Assembly (NCBI GenBank): GCA_963662175.1
Contig: OY759225.1
Coordinates: 18,153,601-18,217,600, forward strand
From: Aradus depressus
Lineage: Eukaryota; Arthropoda; Insecta; Hemiptera; Aradidae
Reading direction: 5' to 3'
DNA: 64,000 bases
This document shows, piece after piece, positions 24,438 through 34,700 of this stretch (positions are counted from its first letter, which is position 1; every line of letters begins with the position of its first letter). The translations under genes and the position numbers were made by a program. Under the pieces are notes generated by a model. The model was given only the letters and a program-made list of their open reading frames with translations, did not search any database and was not told the DNA's origin.

Positions 24438-24612
24438 CCGAGCCGGTACGATGTCAGGTACACGTTAAAAACCCCTACCCTAGGTGAATAAAAATGTTGG
24501 ATGGGCTACTTTTAGAAATCCCACAGTAGAGTCAGACTCCTGTCGACCAGAATGCTCTCTGGTAGTAGGCGATATGACTTTGTAGTTAGAGCCCGGGCAT
24601 GAGTCATAATAA
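24437..24612 (+). mobile_element. Main-family SINE, 5'-truncated
   Basis: GGTACGATGTCAGGTACACG through GGGCATGAGTCATAATAACT; the head and first third are missing. Confidence 0.85.
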
Positions 24613-24689
24613 CTAACTATAAATGGCACTTCGCTAAACTCGAACATTAGTTCCTTTCATTCTGCAGAGTAAATTCATAACTTATTTAT

Positions 24690-25300
24690 TCAAAGTTATG
24701 TAGTCTGTCAAAAATTTGATGCGCTGTTTTCCGTTTTCTCGCAAACATTTTTAAAAAAACTCTGTGTGTCTGTGAACACGATAACTACCGATAGAATTAA
24801 TATATCGACAAGAAATTGTGTATGTGAACCCAGAACCTTCTATGGACGACACCTATTAATTTTCAACCAAATCGTCCAAAGGTAGGCTGGTTACGTGGGA
24901 GGCTTAACATAAAAACTCTAATAACTGCCCATAGAATAAATGCATCGACACTAAATTTTATATGTATGACCAGCACCCCATAAGGACAACACCTATCCAT
25001 TTTCAGTCAAAGGGGAGGGAGAGATTTGAGGTTTAACTCAAAACCTCTATTAACTGCCGATGTAATGAATATATCGACATGAAATTTCATATTCCAACTC
25101 AAAACCCAATGATCACATAACTGGTCAGATTTCAGCGATATCCGCTGGCATCAGGGGAAAAGGCTCAACTCAAAAACTTTAATAACTGCCGATATAATGA
25201 ATTTATCGTAAGTTTATTGAATATTAACGCAAACGGTGTTCTGGTTTTGGGGAGGGAGCGAAAAGTTAATTAATTAATTCGTTCTGGGGAAATACTTTTT
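24690..25300. mobile_element. TACTTCCCCAG-family element body and right end
   Basis: Contains the internal direct repeats AACT(A/G)CCGATAGAATTAAT..ATCGACA four times, at about 24783, 24926, 25056 and 25184. It ends GAAAAGTTAATTAATTAATTCGTTCTGGGGAAATAC, whose inverse TATTTCCCCAG matches the left end. Confidence 0.75.
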
Positions 25301-25386
25301 TTTTTTTGTTTGAAAGTATTATTTTATTTGTTCCTTCGCATTTTGAATATTCTTTATTAATGAATAATCATTGTATAATTGTTATA

Positions 25387-26238
25387 TACGAGGTATGTCT
25401 ATTAAATAACGATAGTGATTAAATAACAACTTTATTTATATGTATTACAATTATAATGCTTGTTTCGTTCAATATACTCCCGTTTTGCACTAATACATCG
25501 CTGCAATCTTGTTTTCCAATGGTCAAACGCATGGAGAAAATCAATTTCTGTGAGCTGTTTGCAACACATCCGCCGTTTTCTTCTTTACAGCATCAAATGA
25601 CTCAAAACGTGTCGCCTTAAGCACTGATTTAACTTTTGGGAAAAAATAAAAGTCTCACGGTGCTAAATGGGGCGAATATGGAAGATGTTCAAGTGTAGTA
25701 ATGTTATTTTCGGTCAAAAACTGCTTAATAGAAAAGCGCATTGTCCTGGTGAAGAATGAAACCATTTTTTCACAATTGTGGCCGTTTTTTTTTCCTGACT
25801 CTTTCTCTCAGCTTTATCAAAACTTCGTTATAATAATGCTGGTTAACTTTTGTGCCTTTTGGAACCCATTCTTCCAAAATTACACCCTTGATATCGAAAA
25901 ACACAATGAGCAAGACTCTGAATTTTGACTTGCTTTTCGACTGTATTTTCCAGTGCATTCACTGTTTTTTGATCTCAGGATCATACTGGAAGTTCCAGTT
26001 TTCGTCATGATTGATTAATTTTTGAAACAAGTTTGAATCTGCGTCAAGTTGTCAACACAATATTCCTTGCGACGTTCTTTTTGCTCTGATGTGACCTTTG
26101 GGATCATCTTTGCACAAACTTTTGTCATGTTAAGATCCTCGCGCAAAAGTTTCCATGCGTTGCCTTTGTCAATGTTGACAGATTCTATCATTCTATTTAT
26201 GAGGTGGAATCACCGTCTTGTTATTTAATAAAAATGTA
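25387..26238 (-). mobile_element. mariner transposon remnant
   Basis: Left end ACGAGGTATGTCTATTAAAT. Minus-strand transposase pieces read NAWKLLREDLNMTKVCAKM, KERRKEYCVDNL, LLIVFFDIKGVILEEWVPKG and VNQHYYNEVLIKLRERVRKK (second catalytic Asp region). Frameshifts separate them; the right end is partial. Confidence 0.88.
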
Positions 26239-26756
26239 AATTGTCTTACATAATAAGGTAAAATTTAATCTTGTATACATATAAGGAACCCAGTTAATGA
26301 GTATAAATTTATATCTGTACATAGATAAGACATCAATTTAAAAATATATATATACATATACCATATCTAAGTATTATACATTTAAACAAATATGTTTTCT
26401 TGAATTTTGTTAGTTATTGTTTAGTTTTGACTTTTTTGTGTACATAATAGTTTCTACATTTACAAATATAACATTTGAATGATTATTTTTGTGATTGACA
26501 AAATAGTACCTGTAGGAGAATTGTTTTCAGTGTTATATATATGTATGTAAAATGTCATCTGTGATACCAGCTTGTTTGTGTATTAGAGTTAATGAAAAAG
26601 ATATATATATTAAAAAAAGTGTATAAAATATTATCTATTTTTTTTTTAAATTTATTAACAATTCCTCTCCCTTGATGAATGTGATTTGAAAACAACACAG
26701 GTTGGCTTTCTGTCTCCACAAAATATATTTATATTATTTTTGTTGACGTTTTACTT

Positions 26757-26870
26757 ATTAGGGCATAACTTTTGTAATAAAAAAATTAAAACAATTTTTT
26801 TTTCTATCATATTAGGGCATAACTTTTGTAATAAAAAAATTAAAACAATTTTTTTTTCTATCATATTTTT
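26757..26870. repeat. Direct tandem duplication of about 55 bp
   Basis: TTAGGGCATAACTTTTGTAA ... TTTTTTTTTCTATCATA occurs twice in a row without differences. Confidence 0.95.
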
Positions 26871-26943
26871 TTTTATGATAGTCAATATTCAAATTGTTCA
26901 TCAATAAAACATCATGTGACTAAAATCTAGTTAAAAATTTAGA

Positions 26944-27273
26944 GTTATTATGACTGATGTCTAGGCTTTTCGCCTACTACCAGAGCGCTCTTTCGTCACT
27001 CTGGTGGACATGAGCCCGACTCTACTGTGGTAGTCCTAATTTTGCATAATTTTGCCTACCCTAAATTTTTATTCACCTAGGGCAGGGGTCTTTAATGAGT
27101 ACCTGACATCGTACAGGCTCGGGACCATCGCTTAACGTCCCATCCGAAGGACGGCGTGCTTAAGTTTATTTTACCTCCCAGATAAAATAAACTAAGGGCC
27201 TCGGTCGGGTTTCGAACCCACATTCTTGAGCTCAGAAGACAAGCACGTATACCACTGAGCTACTTGCGCCCTC
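26944..27273 (-). mobile_element. tRNA-derived SINE (main family), with target duplication
   Basis: Flanked by TAAAAATTTAGA at 26932-26943 and 27274-27285. The tail side is slightly shortened. Confidence 0.92.
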
Positions 27274-27301
27274 TAAAAATTTAGATATTAGTTATTTACT
27301 T

Positions 27302-27441
27302 ATAATGGCTCATGCCCGGACTTTATCAAGGTCATATTGCCTACTACCACAGCGCTCTTTCATCGCTCACTCTACTTTGGGAGTCCTACATTTTGTCTAC
27401 CCTAAATTTTTATTCACCTAAGGAAGGAAGGGGTCTTTAAA
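27302..27441 (-). mobile_element. Main-family SINE, tail half only
   Basis: GGCTCATGCCCGGACTTTAT through GGGGTCTTTAAAG with internal deletions. Confidence 0.75.
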
Positions 27442-27694
27442 GTTTCCATATATATTTTATTTAAATAATGAATAAAACAAAATTAATTTATTTATTTTAT
27501 GAATAATGAATAATCATCATTGAAAAGCTTTGAATGAAAATAAATGTTTATTCATTATCAATTATTTTAAATGAATTTTGCCCAACATTGGTACACACCA
27601 GTATGAAATGAGTTTGAGAGAGGTGAAATATGGAGAGATCCATAAAAGTGTAGTTGGTATAAGAAAGTCATGTAATGGCCACATAACATATTAA

Positions 27695-27992
27695 ACAAAG
27701 TACAGGGTAAGTTATGTAATCAGTCAAAAATTCGACTCCGAGTTTGCTAAGGAATTTCTTGTTTTCCGACTTCCTGATACCATAAAATGAAAAAAAAAAT
27801 CTGTGTGTGTATCTGTGAACACGATTACTCTCGATACATGATAATGAATGTATCGACACGAAATTTTATATGTGTAACCAAGGACCACCTCCCAAATCGA
27901 CCAAAATTTTCAGTCGAAGAGGAGTCATTCAGAGATCCCAATAACTGCTGATGAATATACCATGAAATTTTTTATTTAAATTCAAGATCACA
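27695..27992. mobile_element. TACTTCCCCAG-family element, part left of a SINE
   Basis: GTAAGTTATGTAATCAGTCAAAAATTCGA through AACTGCTGATGAATATACCATG. The family continues at 28317-28535 after the SINE at 27993, so one element is split by it. Confidence 0.7.
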
Positions 27993-28316
27993 AGAGGGCA
28001 CCGGTAGCTCGTTGGTATGCGTGCTTGGCTTCTGAGCTCAAGAACGGGGGTTCGAAACCCGACCGAAGCCCTTAGTTTATTCCATCTGGGAGGTAAAATA
28101 AACTTAAGCACGCCGTCCTTCGGATGGGATGTTAAGCGATGGTCCCGAGCCTGTAGAATGTCAGGTACTCGTTAAAGACCCCTGCCCTAGGTGAATTTAG
28201 GATTCCCACAGTAGAGTCTGCTCATGGCCACCAGACTGACGAAAGAGCGCTCTGGTAGTAGGTGATATGACCTCGTAGTTAAAGCCCGGGCATGAGTCAT
28301 AAAACCTAACCTAACC
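27993..28316 (+). mobile_element. tRNA-derived SINE (main family), full length with target duplication
   Basis: Flanked by TTCAAGATCACA at 27981-27992 and TTCAAGACCACA at 28317-28328. Head GCACCGGTAGCTCGTTGGTA; tail AACCTAACCTAACC. Confidence 0.93.
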
Positions 28317-28535
28317 TTCAAGACCACAAAAGGATGGCATCTATTATCGTTCTGCGAAATCGAAGGAAAAGGGGACCAGAAGAAATGGGCTCGATAAAAA
28401 TACTGCAATAATGTATCGACACAAAATTTAGGATGAGGATTCAAAAACCACTAAGTCAAATTTAAGATTTAGGCCAAATGCTTGATTAGCTTTAGAGGGA
28501 GAGCGAAAACTTAATTGATTAATTGGCCGGGTAAG
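28317..28535. mobile_element. TACTTCCCCAG-family element, part right of the SINE
   Basis: Resumes the element and ends GCGAAAACTTAATTGATTAATTGGCCGGGTAAGTAC. Confidence 0.65.
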
Positions 28536-28583
28536 TACATTACTGATTCACCAACTTATTTTATCTCATGTCTTTTTAATAAT

Positions 28584-28853
28584 TTAAGGAGGTAAATTAT
28601 ACACATTGACTCCAAATGGTTGACTTCGTATCAAGTTAACAGTAGGATTGATAAACTTAGGTCCTCTTACAAGAGGTATTATATACTTTGTGGAAGATAG
28701 GCCGTTGTAGACGATGGGCTGTGGTTGAAAGAGCTGCTCCAGGAGGTTGTGATGAGAGGACCAGAGGATGGGGTAGTTGAGAGAAGACAACCATGGAGTA
28801 TAAGGCAGACCATACTCAGGACCTAGGTTCCTTCTGGATGTAACCAGGCTACA
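28584..28853 (-). CDS. Candidate terminal exon of an unrecognised gene
   Basis: On the minus strand an acceptor (TTTTCCAG) is followed by 89 open codons and TAA. The peptide is rich in Pro, Tyr, Leu and Asn, with segments such as NLGPEYGLPYTPWLSSLNYP and PLVRGPKFINPTVNLIRSQP. Base composition is clearly richer in GC than the flanks, as in the known exons here. I do not recognise a domain; a secreted or structural protein is possible. It may belong with the candidate exon at 29966-30053, but the phases do not fit directly, so at least one more exon would be needed between them. Confidence 0.4.
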   Translation of the reverse strand, partial: CSLVTSRRNLGPEYGLPYTPWLSSLNYPILWSSHHNLLEQLFQPQPIVYNGLSSTKYIIPLVRGPKFINPTVNLIRSQPFGVNVYNLPP

Positions 28854-28954
28854 CTGGAAAATGGGAAATATTAGATATAATAACACACTAAGTCACTTCC
28901 TGCCTCAAAGTGAATACGAGTGTCACTAATCATTTTCTCAAATCTCTCTTTTTT

Positions 28955-29660
28955 TTTTTTTTATGTGTAAACATCTTAGCTCTCAGAAGGGGTTATGTCA
29001 GACCGTCAAAGCTTAAGTCTCATTGATGTGCATGCGTAAGTGTGTGTGTGTCGGACGGTTGAGCGCGCAGCACACACACACAACTACACACTTCTTTATC
29101 TGTGACGTCAGCTGTTTTTGAGCATTTCTATTATATTTTTACATTATTCATCATATTTACCGTTGTAGTGAAGGTTAGGTTTGATGACTCATGCCCGGGC
29201 TTTAACTACGAGGTCATACCGCCTACTACCAGAGCGCTCTTTCGTCACTCTGGTGGACATGAGCCCGACTCTACTGTGGGAGTCCTAAATTTTGCCTACC
29301 CTAAAATGTTTTATTCATCTAGGGTAGGGGTCTTTAACGAGTACCTGACATCGTACAGGCTCGGGACCATCGCTTAACGTCCCATCCGAAGGACGGCGTT
29401 CTTAAGTTTATTTTACCTCCCAGATAAAATAAACTAAGGGCCTCGGTCGGGCTACGAACCCACGACCTTGAGCTCAGAAGTCAAGCACGCATACCACTGA
29501 GCTACCGGCGCCCTCTCCGTTGTAGTGAATATAACTAAAATATCAATATTACGAACTATAAAAACCTTTTAGGTTAAGATGCTTCGATAGCCTAAATTTG
29601 TCAAAATAAATAAAAGTTATTGTAAAAGAAAAGAATATAGCAGTGTAACTCTAAAAAAAT
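28955..29660. repeat. Dispersed repeat, copy 2 (filled by the main SINE)
   Basis: Paralogue of 2040-2690. It carries the main-family SINE at 29173-29516 that copy 1 lacks. Outside the two insertions the copies align through the end at about 29650. Confidence 0.8.
29173..29516 (-). mobile_element. tRNA-derived SINE (main family), full length with verified empty site
   Basis: Flanked by CCGTTGTAGTGAA at 29160-29172 and 29517-29529. The single, uninterrupted site is present in the paralogous repeat at 2376-2388. Confidence 0.96.
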
Positions 29661-29965
29661 GTAATATATTACTGTATAAATATGTATATAAATTTTTTCA
29701 ATATATTATTATATGATATTTTATAATATTGTTATTAGTATAATAATAATAATTGCTGAAAATATCAGCAAATAATATATTTGTCATATTGTCACAATGT
29801 TATAATGTTTTTACCCATTTTGTAGTAATATTTTTGGACATTCTTTAAAATTAAGTTATATATTTCTGGGTATATATCCTGACATATAAACAAAATTAAT
29901 GTAGGCAAGCACTAATTGAGCATTAATTTATTAATTACAATAATAAACAAAATTAAAAATAATAC

Positions 29966-30053
29966 CGGACATAAAGTTGACAACAGTGAAACCATGATAA
30001 TTGATGAAGACTTCATAGGAGCGGATCTGATCTACAGTTGGAACAGCGTCGGA
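29966..30053 (-). CDS. Candidate internal exon of an unrecognised gene
   Basis: Minus strand: acceptor CTGTTGTTCAG, 29 open codons (SDAVPTVDQIRSYEVFINYH, then GFTVVNFMS) and donor G|GTATTA in phase 1. The peptide looks like ordinary globular coding sequence, not a transposon product I know. No initiator is present, so upstream exons would have to lie above 30.1 kb, between or beyond the Tigger and SINE insertions. Confidence 0.3.
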
Positions 30054-30149
30054 CTGAACAACAGGGAAAGTGAGCGAAAAGTAATATCAATGTAACATAG
30101 TAACATTACTTTCTCCTAGAGTGCACCCTCATGTAACGCACTTCATCGA

Positions 30150-30700
30150 CATTAGTAGTATTGTCAAACCTCTCTTCATAGCGGACATCGTTGTGTCTAC
30201 CGTTTTTGTCCTTTATCGAGAGGTGTCCGTTATCGAGAGGAAAAATAAATAAAAAGAGAAGATTGGTTTGAAAAAATAATACAGTAAAAATTAGTAAAAT
30301 ATAATTATAAATATAAATATATTCTAAATTTTTCTAGTCAACCATTTGGCGCTTTGAAATTTAAAATCCCCAATATTTCGGAAACTTCGGAAGCCTTTTC
30401 CTGTATCATAGAGCTAGAAACAGGGAGATTTTTGGCTCTTACTTGGCAAAACCATTTGAAACAATGGCGATCAATCGTGTTTTTTTGTGAAAGCCGTTTT
30501 CATTTCTCCATTTCCTTGTTCCTGCCATTTTAGTAAAAGTTCATTTTTTTCTTTTAAAATGATCTGCTTCTTTCCCACCTTAAACTTTGCCGCTAAGTCC
30601 TTGAAGCTGTGCTTTTCTCGATCATAAACATTAATTACTTCTATTTTATTTTTGAGGTTCTTCTGGTGGAAATGAGCACCTTAGCAGTCATAATGACAGA
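30150..30700 (-). mobile_element. pogo/Tigger-type fragment
   Basis: The end-like AAACCTCTCTTCATAGCGGAC resembles the 35746 element. The minus strand encodes KIEVINVYDREKHSFKDLAA, KFKVGKKQIILKEKNELLL, a Tigger-type N-terminal helix-turn-helix. No DDE domain remains. Confidence 0.7.
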
Positions 30701-30858
30701 TATTCCGTGCAGAGAGATACTGTAATTATAGTGAAATTTTAAAATGGAGATAATATCACAGTAATAATTGGACAATTAATAACCTGGCTGATAACGTTAC
30801 TATCCTGCTTAAAATAATTAAACTGGCTGAATCAATATAAAAAAAAAAAAAAAAATTA

Positions 30859-31215
30859 GAGGGCGCCGGTAGCTCAGTGGTATGCGTGCTTGACTTCTGA
30901 GCTCAAGGTTGTGGGTTCGTAGCCCGACCGAGGCCCTTAGTTTATTTTATCTGGGAGGTAAAAAAAACTTAAGCATGCCGTCCTTCGGATGGGACGTTAA
31001 GCGATGGTCCCGAGCCTGTACGATGTCAGGTACTCGTTAAAGACCCCTGCCCTAGGTGAATAAAAATTTAGGGTAGGCAAAATTTAGGACTCCCACAGTA
31101 GAGTCGGGCTCATGTCCACCAGAGTGACAAAAGAGCGCTCTGGTAGTAGGCGATATGACCTCGTAGTTAAAGCCCGGACATGAGTCATAAAACCTAACCT
31201 AACCTAACCTAACCT
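30859..31215 (+). mobile_element. tRNA-derived SINE (main family), reference full-length copy
   Basis: Head GGCGCCGGTAGCTCAGTGGT (A box TAGCTCAGTGG) and GGGTTCGTAGCC (B box). The body of about 280 bp includes CCTTCGGATGGGACGTTAAG, GTAGAGTCGGGCTCATGTCC and GAGCGCTCTGGTAGTAGGCG. The tail is five AACCT units. Flanks share TATAAAAAAATTA-like sequence. Confidence 0.95.
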
Positions 31216-31712
31216 ATAAAAAAATTACGAGACAATGCAGAAATACTTTTGCTTAAGTTTTATCAAAAAAAAAAAAGTTTAAAAATCTTCTTTTTACTTC
31301 AATTTCTTTTATCTTCGAATTTTACATAAAATAAATACTTTTTAGCTATTTCTTTGTAATAATGTTTAGTTATTTAAATTTTTTTTACCTATTATTTGTC
31401 ATTTTTGGACAGTTATTATTTTAATCGAAAATATTACATGTATAATCGATAGTTGACGAATCGACACTTCTGTTCCTCATTGTTTACTAAATTTAACGTT
31501 CGATCTGTAATGTAATTTCTTGACTCATAACATAATGGATTTTTATTCATTTTGATTTCCCGAACTGATTTTAATTTGGAACATGAAGTTAAGCTCAAGA
31601 ACTGTGGTGCTATTTGTGGGTAAACTGAATTATCAGTGTTTTCTATGCCGTTATTTATTTATTATCAACTCTGTAATGAATCCAGTGTGATCTTCATAAA
31701 AAAAATGACACA

Positions 31713-34700
31713 ATGGATAATAATTGTGAAACATCTCTCCATAACATTCTGGAACCATTGGTTTCTGATGGCTATTTGGAAGTTAAATCGGAGGAACCTC
31801 TTCAATATGCAGGTTCTTTAACCAATAGTCACAGTCAAAATATTTTAGTTCAAGATGAAGTCGGAAATCATTATCAAGCTAAGGTTTGTAAAATAGTTAT
31901 ATCAATTAGACCTGAAATTTTAAAGTAAAACTAGTGGTTTATAAATTATAGTTTTGAGATTTTCACTGCTTAAGTGCAGACAAACATTTTAGAATAACAT
32001 AATTTTTGTTATAAAAATTGAATTTTCAACGCATTATTACCTTAAGGTAAATATTTTTAGTTGATATTTCAGTTATACTTAAGTGTTCTAGTTGCCTCTT
32101 GAAGTTTTGTTGATGCCAAGGGCCCAATTTGTGTTCGAAAGTATATCATTCTTTTCAAAATATTAAGGTGAATAAAAATATGTATTTAAGGAATAATTGT
32201 TTGCAAAATATAAGAATAAATATCTTTAGACACAGTTGTTTTTCCCTTTTTTCATAAAAATTTATGATTTGAGTGATATGCCCTTTGGTCAAAACATGTT
32301 TTTTATTATATATAATGTAATTATTTATTACATTCGCATAATATAGTGGACTCATCTCCATCTGAGCGACGAAAGAGCGCTCTGGTAGTAGGCGATATAA
32401 CATCGTAGTTAAAGCCCGGGCATGAATCACAATAACTAACTATATTTCTTTCCTTGCAGATTGCTCTACAAGAGGTGATTTCCCCACAGAAGATAATAGA
32501 AGATTCTTCAGATTCCTCACGTCTGTACACGGTGAAACAGAATCATTATACTGATCCATCATCTGAAGCATTTTTGAGAAGTCCCGCAACTCTCACGAAG
32601 GCGCTAAGAGAAGTGAAGATTTGTCGGAAAAGGAAAGATAGCGAAATTAAAAACACCGAGGTGACCGCTTTCCAACAGGATGGAAATATAAATATTTGCT
32701 GTCTGACATCTACAGGCCATGAAGCAAGGTAAGTTATTTAAAAAAGAAAAATTTTTTTTTAATATTTTCTATTTCACAAAATATATGGGTGAACTTTTGG
32801 TTGTGACTGAAGATGATAGGAATTCTAGATTATTTTTCTTTTACGAATGATAATGGATTCAATATCGAATTTATTAATTCCAAAATTCTACTTTTTTTTT
32901 TTTGTAGATACGGCACTTTTTCTTATAGGGGTAGTAGGTATAGGTAACTCACATTAAATTCATACTTATGTATATAAAAAAAATTAAAATTCATAAGTTT
33001 GTTAATCGTATGTTTTTATTAAACAACATTAAAACCAACTTATTATATGTTGTATACAATATAATTATTTTTAAAAGTTCAAATTCCCTCATAACATTTC
33101 TATGGTCACAGGGAGTAAGTTGTTAAGTCGTAAAATGACCAAAATGAGTTTACACTTAACGCGCACTGTGAAGAAGTTGGGAGCTCAGGACTCTAATACT
33201 TTCGGAATTATAAAGATGTGGGTTTCTTGGTATCTCGTAAAATTGTGTATGTTCTCGGTTAAATCAACTTAATTTACTTCTTTGAGGAACCATTCACGAG
33301 ATAACTGCATTTAACCATTTATTCACTACAGCAGACTATTCCAGGTGAAGAGTGTGTTTTCGGTTAAATCAACTTTAGAGAGGCATCATTCACTAGTATT
33401 TCAAGAAGTATGGTCAATAATTAGGTAAGTAATGGAGAATGATTAGGTAACTATGGGAAAATCCAAGAAAAGATTAACAATATTCATTTTCATTCACTCC
33501 TATAGATTTAGAAGGTATATGATTAATAATGATGCAAACATAATTTATTTATTCCAAAAACAGGATTTACTATTCGCGCCTGCCTAGTTACGCAAAATTT
33601 AGAACTCCCACTGTAGAGTCTGGCTCATTTCGATGAAAGAGCGCTCTGGTGGTAGGCAATATGACCTCGTAGTTAAAGTATGTGTCACAATAACTATGAA
33701 TCCAATTACTATGTTATGAACAAATATTTATTTCTTTATTACAAGGTTCCACAATATGTTTGCGTTTCTCAATTTATATGCTATGGTTTAACGGTAATAA
33801 ATATTTATTATTACATACATTTTTTTTTTTTTTACAGAAATGAAAATGAAATTTTAAAAGAAAAAGATGCTTTTCTGAAGACAATTACACAAATAAGTGA
33901 CACTCAAACTAAGGAGTTAACAAAACCCGAAATATTTCAATGTTCTGATTGTCCAAAAAAATTCCGTCATAGGTCACATCTTGTTACACATTCAAGAGCC
34001 CATGTTGACGATCGCAACTATGAGTGTGAAATTTGTGGAGCTCGATTCAAGACAAAATCCAATTTGAAATTTCATTTTGAAACTCATTCAGGAGCTCCGT
34101 TCTGTTGCACAATATGTAACAAAGTATTTTCAGAAAAGAAGATACTCAATCGTCATATTAGAGTTGTACATAGGTATGTATATTTTATGTATGTATTAAT
34201 TTTTGTGTATGTATGCGCTTATGTTCGAAACGTTTCTTTAAATACTAAAATATTAAATTTTTTGGGATTCGATAATGATATTCTTAATTCATATATATCA
34301 TCAATTCTCCCATTAATTTTTTGCCTTCTCAAAAAATAGCAATAGGGTGAAACTCTGATAATATACTTAGAAACAGTATATATACAGTCGACTCTCGATA
34401 TAACGAAACTCGAAGGGCACAAGAAAAAAATCGTATTATCGAGTTTTTGCTATCATAAGAGTTAGTAATATCGAGTGAACATCAAACAAAATAACCTGGT
34501 AGTATCGAGAGGGGTTAAAAATGTAAAGAAAACCAAAATAATTCTATTATACATTTTATTAATGTATGTATTATACATTAATAAATTCTGAACAAAAATG
34601 AATTTACATAAATGTAATGTACATATGTATTTCCAAAAAGTTAAAAAAAAAAATATATATATATTTTTTAAAAATATGTAATTTTCTGCTGCTGTACATA

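Noticed and set aside
27993..28070. tRNA gene candidate with good A and B boxes
   Set aside because: The tRNA-like head belongs to the SINE (same body and tail as about 24 other copies, with target duplication) and lacks a proper tRNA 3' half.
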